From CAIWHR01 sp963811685 (GTDB lineage: Bacteria; Pseudomonadota; Gammaproteobacteria; Burkholderiales; Casimicrobiaceae), in NCBI GenBank assembly GCA_963811685.1, contig CAWESK010000019.1:1-64000 (forward strand): a stretch of 64,000 nucleotides of DNA, written 5' to 3'. The notes beneath the pieces are model-generated. The model was given only the letters and a program-made list of their open reading frames with translations. It did not search any database and was not told where the DNA came from. Below, piece after piece: positions 49,039 to 58,178 of the stretch (position 1 is its first letter; every line of letters starts with the position of its first letter). The translations under genes were made by a program, and so were the position numbers.

Positions 49039-52000
49039 ATGGCTAAAGGACCCGGGCGTCCCGGTTGGAAAGCGTTAACCGCCGTAGCGCGATCGAGTGG
49101 TCTTTTCCTGTTCCTGCTCTTGGCGGCAGCACGCGCTGTGGCGGGTGACGTCAACTTGGCGTGGGATCCGGCACCCAGTCCTCCGGTGACGGGGTACCAG
49201 ATCTACTACGGACCGGCTGCCGGCAACTACCCATCCAAAGTCGACGTCGGCAACGTTACGACCTACACGGTTTCCGGTTTGGTGGAAGGAGCGACCTACC
49301 ACTTTGCTGCGACCGCCTATGACGTTACGCACACGGAGAGCGGATTTTCCAATGACGTAAGCACGACAGTGCCGTATAGCGTACCGGTGGCGCAGTTCAC
49401 CGGCAGCCCGGTGTCGGGGACGTTCCCCGCTGATGGTGAACTTCAGCAACACCTCGACCGGCAGCATCACCAGCTACGCCTGGACCTTCGGCGACGGCGG
49501 CACCAGCACGCTGGCGACGCCGAGCCACAGCTATGCGGCGGCCGGAGTCTACACGGTGAGCCTGACGGTCACCGGTCCGGGCGGCAGCAACACGCAGACG
49601 CGCAACAACTACGTGACGGTGACCACCGCCGCACCGGTGGCGCAGTTCACCGGCAGCCCGGTCTCGGGGACGTTCCCGCTGATGGTGAACTTCAGCAACA
49701 CCTCGACCGGCAGCATCACCAGCTACGCCTGGACCTTCGGCGATGGCGGCACCAGCACGCTGGCGGCGCCGAGCCACAGCTATGCGGCGGCCGGAATCTA
49801 CACGGTGAGCCTGACGGTCACCGGTCCGGGCGGCAGCAACACGCAGACGCGCAGCAACTACGTGACGGTGACCACCGCGGCACCGGTGGCGCAGTTCACC
49901 GGCAGCCCCGTCTCGGGGACGTTCCCGCTGACGGTGAACTTCAGCAACACCTCGACCGGCAGCATCACCAGCTACGCCTGGACCTTCGGCGACGGCGGCA
50001 CCAGCACGCTGGCGGCGCCGAGCCACAGCTATGCGGCGGCCGGAATCTACACGGTGAGCCTGACGGTCACCGGTCCGGGCGGCAGCAACACGCAGACGCG
50101 CAACAACTACGTGACGGTGACCACCGCCGCACCGGTGGCGCAGTTCACCGGCAGCCCGGTCTCGGGGACGTTCCCGCTGACGGTGAACTTCAGCAACACC
50201 TCGACCGGCAGCATCACCAGCTACGCCTGGACCTTCGGCGACGGCGGCACCAGCACGCTGGCGGCGCCGAGCCACAGCTATGCGGCGGCCGGGGTCTACA
50301 CGGTGAGCCTGACGGTCACCGGTCCGGGCGGCAGCAACACGCAGACGCGCAGCAACTACGTGACGGTGACCACCGCGGCACCGGTGGCGCAGTTCACCGG
50401 CAGCCCCGTCTCCGGGACGTTCCCGCTGACGGTGAACTTCAGCAACACCTCGACCGGCAGCATCACCAGCTACGCCTGGACCTTCGGCGATGGCGGCACC
50501 AGCACGCTGGCGGCGCCGAGCCACAGCTATGCGGCGGCCGGGGTCTACACGGTGAGCCTGACGGTCACCGGTCCGGGCGGCAGCAACACCCAGACGCGCA
50601 GCAACTACGTGACGGTGACCACCGCCGCACCGGTGGCGCAGTTCACCGGCAGCCCCGTCTCGGGGACGTTCCCGCTGATGGTCAACTTCAGCAACACCTC
50701 GACCGGGACCATCACCAGCTACGCCTGGACCTTCGGCGACGGCGGCACCAGCACGCTGGCGGCGCCGAGCCACAGCTATGCGGCGGCCGGAGTCTACACG
50801 GTGAGCCTGACGGTCACCGGTCCGGGCGGCAGCAACACCCAGACGCGCAGCAACTACGTGACGGTGACCACCGCGGCACCGGTGGCGCAGTTCACCGGCA
50901 GCCCCGTCTCCGGGACGTTCCCGCTGATGGTGAACTTCAGCAACACCTCGACCGGGACCATCACCAGCTACGCCTGGACCTTCGGCGATGGCGGCACCAG
51001 CACGCTGGCGGCGCCGAGCCACAGCTATGCGGCGGCCGGAGTCTACACGGTGAGCCTGACGGTCACCGGTCCGGGCGGCAGCAACACCCAGACGCGCAGC
51101 AACTACGTGACGGTGACCACCGCGGCACCGGTGGCGCAGTTCACCGGCAGCCCCGTCTCCGGGACGTTCCCGCTGACGGTGAACTTCAGCAACACCTCGA
51201 CCGGCAGCATCACCAGCTACGCCTGGACCTTCGGCGACGGCGGCACCAGCACGCTGGCGGCGCCGAGCCACAGCTATGCGGCGGCCGGAGTCTACACGGT
51301 GAGCCTGACGGTCACCGGTCCGGGCGGCAGCAACACCCAGACGCGCAGCAACTACGTGACGGTGACCACCGCGGCACCGGTGGCGCAGTTCACCGGCAAC
51401 GCCGACCTCCGGGAAGTTCCCGCTGACGGTCGAACTTCAGCAACACCTCGACCGGCACGCATCACCAGCTACGCCTGGACCTTCGGCGACGGCGGCACCA
51501 GCACCGCGGCGACGCCGAGCCACAGCTATGCGGCCGCCGGGAATGTATACGGTGAGCCTGACGGTCACCGGTCCGGGCGGCAGCAACACCCAGACGCGCA
51601 CCAACTACGTGACGGTGACCGCGCCGGCGCCGGTGGCGCAGTTCACCGGCAGCCCCGTCTCGGGGACGTTCCCGCTGACGGTCAACTTCAGCAACACCTC
51701 GACCGGCAGCCATCACCAGCTACGCCTGGACCTTCGGCGACGGCGGCACCAGCACGCTGGCGACGCCGAGCCACAGCTATGCGGCGGCCGGAATCTACAC
51801 GGTGAGCCTGACGGTCACCGGTCCGGGCGGCAGCAATACGCTTACTCGAAACAACTATGTGTCGGTGGCGCCGATTCTGGATACCGGCGTGTACCGGAAG
51901 CTGGTCCCGGCAACCGGCGCGCCAGCCTACAAGTTCATATTGCACGAGAATGGTGCCAACGTGAAGATTCCGTTCGGCATGGCGGGGGACGTGCCGCTCG

Positions 52001-52558
52001 TTGGATACATGAGCCCCGGCGGCAAGTCGAGCCTCATCATCTATCGGAATGGCTCAATGGAACATTGATACGAACCGCGACGGCGTTGTCGACGTGGTCG
52101 TGGGACTCGGTGGCGTTCCAGGCGACATTCCCCTTACCGCAAACTTTTCCGGTCCGGGTGGCCTTGACGACCTCGTCATCTACCGCGCGGGCATCTGGTT
52201 CGTGGACCAGAATCTGAACGGGTCAGTCGACATGACATTCGTCCTTGGCGGCGTGCCCGGGGACGTGCCGTTGGCGGGTGATGTCAACGGGGACGGCATT
52301 GCGGACCTGGTCATTTACCGCAACGGGATCTGGTATATCGACACGAATCGCAACGGCAGCGTCGACATGACGGTCTACTTTGGCGGGATGCCGCAGGACA
52401 TTCCGATGCTGTTCGACTGGGATGGCGACGGCAAGGCCGACCTCTGCATCTTCCGCGATGGCATTTGGTACGTGAGCACGAAACGCGACGGCGTGGTGGA
52501 CGTGATCTTCGCCTACGGTACGACCGGCGACTTGCCCTTGGTAGGTCAGTTCCACTGA
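49039..52558 (+). CDS. Secreted FN3 - about 10x PKD - FG-GAP/VCBS-like protein, c-di-GMP riboswitch controlled, frameshifted
   Basis: Paralogue of 45750-47519 with about 1,170 codons. It has an ATG start (MAKGPGRP), signal peptide (SSGLFLFLLLAAARAVAG), FN3, then about ten PKD modules against three in the paralogue, then the same C-terminal FG-GAP-like region. Indels near 49,427, 51,405-51,440, 51,540, 51,707 and 52,052 break the frame; most lie in repeats or near-identical sequence and look like read errors. The C-terminal region differs from the paralogue at only a few positions. Expected to be an extracellular, long stalk-like protein whose length varies with PKD number. Confidence 0.8.
49383..51830 (+). 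repeat. Tandem array of ~10 PKD-encoding units, 249-bp period
   Basis: Unit boundaries repeat every 249 bp (83 residues), for example the GGTGGCGCAGTTCACC start near 49,386, 49,636 and 49,885. Units are nearly identical at the DNA level through eight copies; the last two carry extra indels. Such arrays gain and lose units by slippage, so copy number in the real genome may differ. Confidence 0.88.
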
Positions 52559-52626
52559 CCGGTTGCGTGCGGTCCTCGCCCTTGCTCGCAGCGCGGAGCA
52601 AGAGTTCAAAGAGGGAAACGCCAATG
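52559..52626. other. Short spacer after PKD gene 2
   Basis: 68 bp; starts with the same CCGGTTGCG seen after PKD gene 1. Convergent with rplT. Confidence 0.5.
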
Positions 52627-52652
52627 AAAAAGCCCCGCGAACGAGGCTTTTG
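52627..52652 (-). terminator. Rho-independent terminator of the thrS-infC-rpmI-rplT operon (bidirectional)
   Basis: AAAAGCCCCG / CGAGGCTTTT stem around a 4-base loop with A and T tracts on both sides, 54 bp after the rplT stop. It can end both the ribosomal operon (minus) and PKD gene 2 (plus). Confidence 0.82.
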
Positions 52653-52705
52653 GGAGGGAGGCTCGAAAAGGCGGTTCGCGCCTCCCTGTCGTTTGCGGGA
52701 TTCGA

Positions 52706-53062
52706 TCAGGCCAGCGAGGCTTTGGCCTGCTCCGCGATCTTCGTAAATGCCGCTTTGTCGTGCACGGCGAGGTCAGCGAGCACCTTGCGGTCGATGTCGA
52801 TCGACGCCTTCTTCAAGCCGTTCATGAACGCGCTGTAGCTCATCCCCATCTCGCGCGCCGCGGCGTTGATCCGCGCGATCCACAGCGCGCGGAAGACGCG
52901 CTTCTTCGCCCGGCGGTCGCGGTACGCGTACTGCCCGGCCTTCATGACGGCTTCCTTGGCGATCCGGTACACCGCATTGCGGCGCCCGCGATAGCCGGTG
53001 GCCTGCGTCAGGACTTTCTTGTGCCGCGCGCGGGCGGTCACGCCACGTTTGACTCTTGGCAT
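52706..53062 (-). CDS. rplT: 50S ribosomal protein L20
   Basis: 118 residues, intact, typical length. MPRVKRGVTARARHKKVL and GYRGRRNAVYRIAKEAV are the family N-terminus, AYRDRRAKKRVFRALWIARI the middle. Binds 23S rRNA early in large-subunit assembly and can repress its own operon. It ends the operon here, followed by a terminator; pheS, pheT and ihfA, the usual followers, are absent. Confidence 0.97.
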   Translation of the reverse strand: MPRVKRGVTARARHKKVLTQATGYRGRRNAVYRIAKEAVMKAGQYAYRDRRAKKRVFRALWIARINAAAREMGMSYSAFMNGLKKASIDIDRKVLADLAVHDKAAFTKIAEQAKASLA

Positions 53063-53074
53063 GGCGGCGCTCCG

Positions 53075-53272
53075 TTACGCGTAGGGAAGCATCGCCTTCA
53101 CCGAGTCCGCATTGGTGCTGTGGACGCCGGTGATGCCGCGAAGCTGCCGCTTGTTCTTGGTCGTGCGCTTGGTGAGGATATGGCGCTTGAACGCCATCGC
53201 GCGCTTGACGCTGCCGCTCCCGCGCACGCGGAAGCGCTTCTTCGCGCTCGACTTCGTCTTCATCTTGGGCAT
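53075..53272 (-). CDS. rpmI: 50S ribosomal protein L35
   Basis: 65 residues, intact. MPKMKTKSSAKKRFRVRGSG and KRHILTKRTTKNKRQLRG match the family. Lies 10 bp after infC and 12 bp before rplT, so all three are co-transcribed. Confidence 0.97.
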   Translation of the reverse strand: MPKMKTKSSAKKRFRVRGSGSVKRAMAFKRHILTKRTTKNKRQLRGITGVHSTNADSVKAMLPYA

Positions 53273-53282
53273 GACTGCTCCC

Positions 53283-53894
53283 TTATTTGCTGCCCACCGC
53301 GGTGCTCTCCGGCGGAGAGACTTGGCTACCGGCTTCGGGCTTCGTCGGGTGATGTTCCTTCGCGGCTGCCTTGGGCAGCACCTTCTTCGGGGCCAGCAGC
53401 ATCACCATCTGCCGGCCTTCGAGTCGCGGCCATGATTCGACCACGCTCAATGGTTCGAGGTCGTTGCGTATCCGCTCGAGCAGGCGCACTCCGAACTCCT
53501 GGTGCGCCATCTCGCGGCCGCGGAACCGCAGCGTGATCTTCGCCTTGTCGCCTTCGCCCAGGAAACGGGTGAGGTTGCGCAGCTTGATCTTGTAGTCGCC
53601 TTCGTCAGTGCCGGGCCGGAACTTCACTTCCTTGACCTGGATCTGCTTCAGCTTGAGCTTCGCCTCGTGCTGCTTCTTCGCCTCGCGGTACTTGAACTTG
53701 CCGTAATCCATGATCCGGCAAACCGGGGGCTTCGCCGTGGGCGCGATCTCGACCAGATCGAGCTCGGCGGCCTCCGCCTTGGCCATGGCTTCCGCCAGCG
53801 GGACGATGCCGAGCTGCTCGCCTTCCTCTCCAACCAAGCGGATTTCGGGAGAATTGATCTCCAGATTGATCCGCGGTGCTTTGTCCTGGGCTAT
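53283..53894 (-). CDS. infC: Translation initiation factor IF-3, non-AUG start
   Basis: About 203 residues. The conserved N-terminus IAQDKAPRINLEI is in frame but has no ATG, GTG or TTG. GGAGG is 7 bases before ATA at 53894 and only 1 base before ATT at 53900, so AUA (or AUU) is the likely initiator. infC is known for rare start codons that IF-3 itself discriminates against, giving autoregulation. KPPVCRIMDYGKFKYREAKK and the C-domain RGREMAHQEFGVRLLERI are intact. A long Ala/Pro/Glu-rich C-terminal tail is usual for betaproteobacteria. Confidence 0.93.
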   Translation of the reverse strand: MAQDKAPRINLEINSPEIRLVGEEGEQLGIVPLAEAMAKAEAAELDLVEIAPTAKPPVCRIMDYGKFKYREAKKQHEAKLKLKQIQVKEVKFRPGTDEGDYKIKLRNLTRFLGEGDKAKITLRFRGREMAHQEFGVRLLERIRNDLEPLSVVESWPRLEGRQMVMLLAPKKVLPKAAAKEHHPTKPEAGSQVSPPESTAVGSK

Positions 53895-53951
53895 TGCAAT
53901 TCCTCCGGGTCAATAAAAGAGAGACCGTGCCACCACGCCGAACGCGTCGCG

Positions 53952-55861
53952 TTACCGACGCGCCGCGACCTCCTCGCGGAGGCGCGCAAGCAAGGCATCC
54001 ACGGGCATCGCCCCCAGATCCTCGCCGCCGCGGGTTCGCACGGCCACCTGATCAGCCTGCATTTCCTTGTCGCCGACGATCAGTTGGTACGGCAACTTTT
54101 GCAGGCTATGTTCGCGAATTTTATAGGTTATTTTCTCATTACGCAAATCGGCCGTCACCCGGAAGCCGGCGGCCTTCAGCCGGGCTTCGACGGTCCGGGC
54201 AAAGGCATCCTGGCGGTCGGTGATCGTCAGGACGACGCCCTGGACCGGCGCTAGCCACAAGGGCAGGGCGCCGGCGTAGTGCTCGATCAGGATGCCGATG
54301 AACCGTTCGAGCGAGCCGACGATCGCCCGGTGCAGCATCACGGGGACCTTGCGGCCGTTGTCCTCGTCGACGAACTCGGCGCCCAGGCGCCCGGGCATCT
54401 GGAAGTCGACCTGCATCGTCCCGCACTGCCAGGAGCGCCCGATCGAGTCCTTGAGGTGGTATTCGATCTTCGGGCCGTAGAACGCGCCTTCGCCGGGCAG
54501 CTCGGTCCATTGCATGCCGCCGGCGGCGAGCGCCGCTGCGCAGCGCGTCCTCGGCGCGGTCCCAGTCGGCATCGCTGCCGAGCCGCTTGTCCGGGCGGAG
54601 CGCGATCTTGACGACGACGTCGGTGAAGCCGAAGTCGCGGTAGACCTTCATCGCCAGCTTGTGGAAATCGACGACCTCCGGCTGGATCTGGTCGGCCTTG
54701 CAGAAGATATGCCCGTCGTCCTGCGTGAACCCGCGCACGCGCATGATCCCGTGCAGCGCGCCGGAAGGCTCGTTGCGGTGGCAGGCGCCGAACTCGCCGT
54801 AGCGCAGCGGCAGGTCGCGATAGCTGCGCATGTTCGAGTTGAAGATCAGCACATGGCCGGGGCAGTTCATCGGCTTGATCGCGAAGTCGTGCTTTTCCGA
54901 CTCCGTCGTGAACATGTTCTCCTTGAAGTTTTCCCAGTGGCCCGAGCGTTCCCACAGCGAGCGCTCGAGGATCTGCGGCGCGCGCACTTCCTGGTAGCCG
55001 TTGTCCTGGTAGACGCGGCGCATGTACTGCTCGACCTGTTGCCACAGCGACCAGCCCTTCGGATGCCAGAACACCATCCCCGGCGCTTCGTCCTGCACGT
55101 GGAAGAGATCGAGCTGCCGGCCGAGCCGTGCGATGGTCGCGCTTCTCGGCTTCCTCGAGGCGATGCAGGTACGCGTCCTGATCTTCCTTTTTCGCCCAGG
55201 CGGTGCCGTAGATCCGCTGCAGCATCTCGTTCTTCGAGTCGCCGCGCCAGTACGCGCCGGCGAGCTTCATCAGCTTGAAGACCCGGAGCTTGCCGGTGGA
55301 CGGCACGTGCGGGCCGCGGCAAAGGTCGGTGAACTTGCCCTCGGTGTAGAGCGAAATGGGCTCGTTCGACGGGATCGACGCGATGATCTCGGCCTTGTAG
55401 TGCTCGCCCAGCGACTTGAAATACGCAACCGCGTCGTCGCGCGGCATCAGCTTGCGCGTCACCGGCTCGTCCTTTTTCGCGAGCTCCGCCATCTTGCCTT
55501 CGATGGCGACCAGGTCTTCGGGCGTGAACGGGCGCTTGAACGAGAAATCGTAGTAGAAGCCGTCCTCGATCACCGGTCCGATCGTCACCTGCGCGTCGGG
55601 GAAGAGCTCCTTCACCGCATAGGCGAGCAGATGCGCCGTCGAATGGCGGATGACGTCGAGGCCTTCGGGGTCCTTGTCGGTGACAATCGCCACCGCGGCA
55701 TCGCGATCGATGACCTCGGAGGTGTCGACGAGCTTGCCGTCGACCTTCGCCGCGAGCGCGGCCTTGGCGAGACCGGGACCGATCGACGCCGCGATGTCGC
55801 GGGGCGAAACCGGATGGTCGTAGCGGCGTACCGATCCGTCGGGCAGTGTAATGGCAGGCAT
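53952..55861 (-). CDS. thrS: Threonine-tRNA ligase (two frameshifts, probably sequencing errors)
   Basis: About 636 residues, typical length. The TGS domain is at the N-terminus (ITLPDGSVRRYDHPVSPRDI); the editing domain shows HSTAHLLAYAVKELFPDA; the class II core shows MNCPGHVLIF, YRDLPLRYGEFG and RVRGFTQDDGHIFC. The anticodon-binding domain follows (RFIGILIEHYAGALPLWLAP). The frame changes near 55,130 and near 54,535. As this is essential and single-copy, indels in the read data are the probable cause. It starts 17 bases after an attenuator-like hairpin. Confidence 0.93.
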
Positions 55862-55878
55862 TTTCAGACTCCGGAAAC

Positions 55879-55907
55879 AAAAAAGTGCGGTCGAGGCCGC
55901 ACTTTTT
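55879..55907 (-). terminator. Attenuator-type hairpin just before thrS
   Basis: GTGCGG / CCGCAC stem extended by A and T runs, loop of about 5-6 bases, ending in TTTTTT on the minus strand, only 17 bases before the thrS ATG. A terminator in this place must be bypassed for thrS to be made, so it is probably regulatory. Confidence 0.7.
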
Positions 55908-55941
55908 CGTCAACAACGGACGCGCGAACTCGATGTGGTGG

Positions 55942-55974
55942 TTACCCCGGGGAAAAACGCGTTCGCGGTGTCAT
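55942..55974 (-). CDS. Possible thrS leader peptide (10 codons)
   Basis: ATG at 55974 preceded by AGGAAGGG gives MTPRTRFSPG and a TAA. Thr codons are 2 of 10 (ACA, ACG). It is followed within 35 bases by the attenuator hairpin. Together they look like a ribosome-stalling attenuator for threonyl-tRNA supply. Two Thr codons are few compared with the classical thr leader, so this stays tentative. Confidence 0.4.
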   Translation of the reverse strand: MTPRTRFSPG

Positions 55975-56017
55975 AACCTGGCCCTTCCTTTCGCTGCTGC
56001 CGGTCGATCCGGATGTC

Positions 56018-56094
56018 TGGTAGGCGCGATTGGACTCGAACCAACGACCCCCACCATGTCAAGGTGGTGCTCTAACCAGCTGAGCTACGCGCCT
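56018..56094 (-). tRNA. tRNA-Val (GAC)
   Basis: 77 nt with encoded CCA. A 7-bp acceptor stem (AGGCGCG / CGCGCCU), D-arm AGCTCAGCTGGTTAGAGC, anticodon loop CTTGACA with anticodon GAC, T-arm GTTCGAGTCCAA. Located upstream of thrS, as in many Burkholderiales. Confidence 0.95.
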
Positions 56095-56142
56095 GCAAGT
56101 CCGTGATTATAGCGGAAACGATGCACGCGGTAGCGCTTGGCC

Positions 56143-56875
56143 TCAGCGGCCCGCGAACACCCACAGCGCGCCGAGCAGGATCGGCTGGTGGACCATGTAG
56201 ACGACGAGGCTGTGGCGGCCGAGGAACCGCAGCCAGCGCGGCGCGTTCGCGAGTTGCGACAGCGGCCGAAAATGCGCCCGCGCGAGCGCCTGTCCTGCCG
56301 CGACGCCGACGAACACGACGCCCGCCCACGGTGCGAGCGGAACATAGTCCTCGGTCGCCGGCTTGTGCGTCGTGAAGCCCAGCCACGACAACGCTCGCGC
56401 GTCGAACAGCGGATCCGAGTAGGCGAGTCCCGCGGCGATCAGCGCCATCGCCGATGACCAGTGCGAGCAGCGGCCTGCGCACGGTCGGCCACGCAAGAAT
56501 CGACGCGACGGCGATGCAGTGCAGGATCCCGAAATAGATGAACGTGCGCGGAAAGACGAGATAGCTGCCCACGCTCGCCGCGACGGCGCACGCGGCGATG
56601 ATGCCGATCCGCCTCCAGAAATGCGCTGTCGTCGCACCGGCGCGATCGGCCAGCACGAGGCTGATGCCGACCAGCGCCATGAACGAGGCGACGATGAGCG
56701 CGCGAAAGCCGAGCCAGAACGGATCGTGCTCGAAGTCGGAGGCGATCACGCGGTAGTAACGGAGGTCGAACGAGAAGTGATAGACGAACATCAGGCACAG
56801 GGCGCCGCCGCGCAACGCGTCGATCGCGGCGATACGCGACGGGGCGTGCGTGCGCGGGTGCGGTATGCGACACGG
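56143..56875 (-). CDS. DUF1624/heparan-alpha-glucosaminide N-acetyltransferase-like membrane protein, frameshifted
   Basis: Multi-pass membrane protein, about 240 residues. RIAAIDALRGGALCLMFVYH is the acyltransferase-3-like start, FWLGFRALIVASFMALVGIS and GSYLVFPRTFIYFGILHCIA are helices, and WLRFLGRHSLVVYMVHQPIL is the family C-terminus. A frameshift near 56,455 splits it; the start is uncertain because no good codon precedes the first motif in frame. Probably moves an acyl group onto a sugar at the inner membrane; substrate unknown. Confidence 0.7.
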
Positions 56876-56906
56876 GTATTCGCGTGCCGCCGTGCGTGAC
56901 GTCGGC

Positions 56907-57653
56907 TCAAGGCGGTCCCACGCGAAATTGGACGTTCCAGTTGCCGGTGGCGTCCGCGCCAACGTTGAGCGTGCGCGCCTGCGCCGCGTCGCCTTCGCGC
57001 GGCGTCATCGTGACGACGATGCCGGGCGCGCCGGTCGCCGCGAGCGACACCGTGCCGCGAACCTCGAACGCGCCGCCGACGTTGGTGACGGGGACCGGTC
57101 AACCGATCGCCTGCCGCAGAGAGCGCCGCGCTGACGGTGCCGAGCCGGATGGCGGGATCGACCGGCAATCGCGAACTGCGCGTCCTGCCAGTCGAGGCGT
57201 GCGCCGCCGCCGAACGCAACCGGCGTCCAGTCCAGCGAGGGTGTGGTGAGATGGAGGTCGCCATTGACGCGGATCCCCGACCGCGGCGCCAGGCCCTCGA
57301 CGACATCCGCCGGCAGCGTGACGTCGACATCGCTCAGCGTCACCGTCGTCGCGGCGCGCAGCGATCTCCGCCCGTGGCGTTGCGCCGCCCGCGGTCGTCG
57401 GCAGCACGTGGATGCGCCATTCACCGCGGGCGAGCGGCCAGGCGTCGATCGACCACGCGATCGGAAGGCGGAAGGAGCGCGGCGCGGCGAGCGTTCCGTG
57501 TCCGTGCCACAGCGTTCCCTCGGCGTCCGCCAGCTTCAGCATGCCGTGCGACGCGCGCTCCACCGCGAGGCCGGCCAGCGACGCGGGCGCAGTCGCGACG
57601 ACGACGATCGCGAACGCGGCCACCGCGACGAAGATGATCAGCGTCCGGCGCAT
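56907..57653 (-). CDS. gspN: Type II secretion system protein GspN, frameshifted
   Basis: Starts MRRTLIIFVAVAAFAIVVVA, a single N-terminal membrane helix, then LKLADAEGTLWHGHGTL, LPADVVEGLAPRSGIRVNG and VRGTVSLAATGAPG, ending RVGPP. The GspN periplasmic inner-membrane family is the usual last gene of this block. Indels near 57,365 and 57,125 break the frame. Confidence 0.8.
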
Positions 57654-57671
57654 CGGGCGAGCGGCGCGGCG

Positions 57672-58178
57672 TCAGCGCGCGAGCACGAGCTCGGCGCGAA
57701 CGGTGCCGGGCTCGACCCGCGCGGTGAGCGTGCCTTCGACGACGCGAAGGCGCGCGTCGCGTTGCAGCGCTTCGAGGCCGGCGACCAGCGCGTCATAGCC
57801 GACGGCGCCGAACACGAGACGTGCCCGGGCGTCTTTCCAGTCGAGCTGCGTCACCGCGGGGCGAAGGTTCTGCGCGACCAGCACGCGTTCGAGATCCATC
57901 CGCGGATCGGCGTCGCCGCCGACCGCAGCCGCGCGCGCGAGTCCGGCCATTTCGTCGGTCATCCGGCGCGCGTCGGCGAGCGCCACGCTGCCGCGCGCGT
58001 TGGCCGCGCGCAACACCGCGATGTCGCGGGTCACCGGTTGCCAGACGACCCACCACGCGAGTGCGGCGAGCACGACGAGCGCGAGGCCGGCGACGACACG
58101 CTGCTCGGTGCTCGATTTCGACGACCACCAGCGCGTGACAGGCGCCGGCGTGCGCAACGAGGCCAGCGGCGTGGCCAT
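57672..58178 (-). CDS. gspM: Type II secretion system protein GspM
   Basis: 168 residues, intact. One membrane helix (VVAGLALVVLAALAWWVVW) after a short cytoplasmic tail, then a periplasmic ferredoxin-like domain. ATG at 58178 shares the A of the gspL stop (TGATG). GspM binds GspL and supports the GspE platform. Confidence 0.88.
   Translation of the reverse strand: MATPLASLRTPAPVTRWWSSKSSTEQRVVAGLALVVLAALAWWVVWQPVTRDIAVLRAANARGSVALADARRMTDEMAGLARAAAVGGDADPRMDLERVLVAQNLRPAVTQLDWKDARARLVFGAVGYDALVAGLEALQRDARLRVVEGTLTARVEPGTVRAELVLAR

Noticed and set aside
49397..51271. A 624-codon minus-strand frame opposite the PKD array
   Set aside because: It is a low-complexity, Arg/Ala/Gly-rich shadow of the tandem PKD units.
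49383..51830. Possible CRISPR array in the 249-bp repeats
   Set aside because: The repeat is continuous coding sequence with no spacers and a period of 249 bp.
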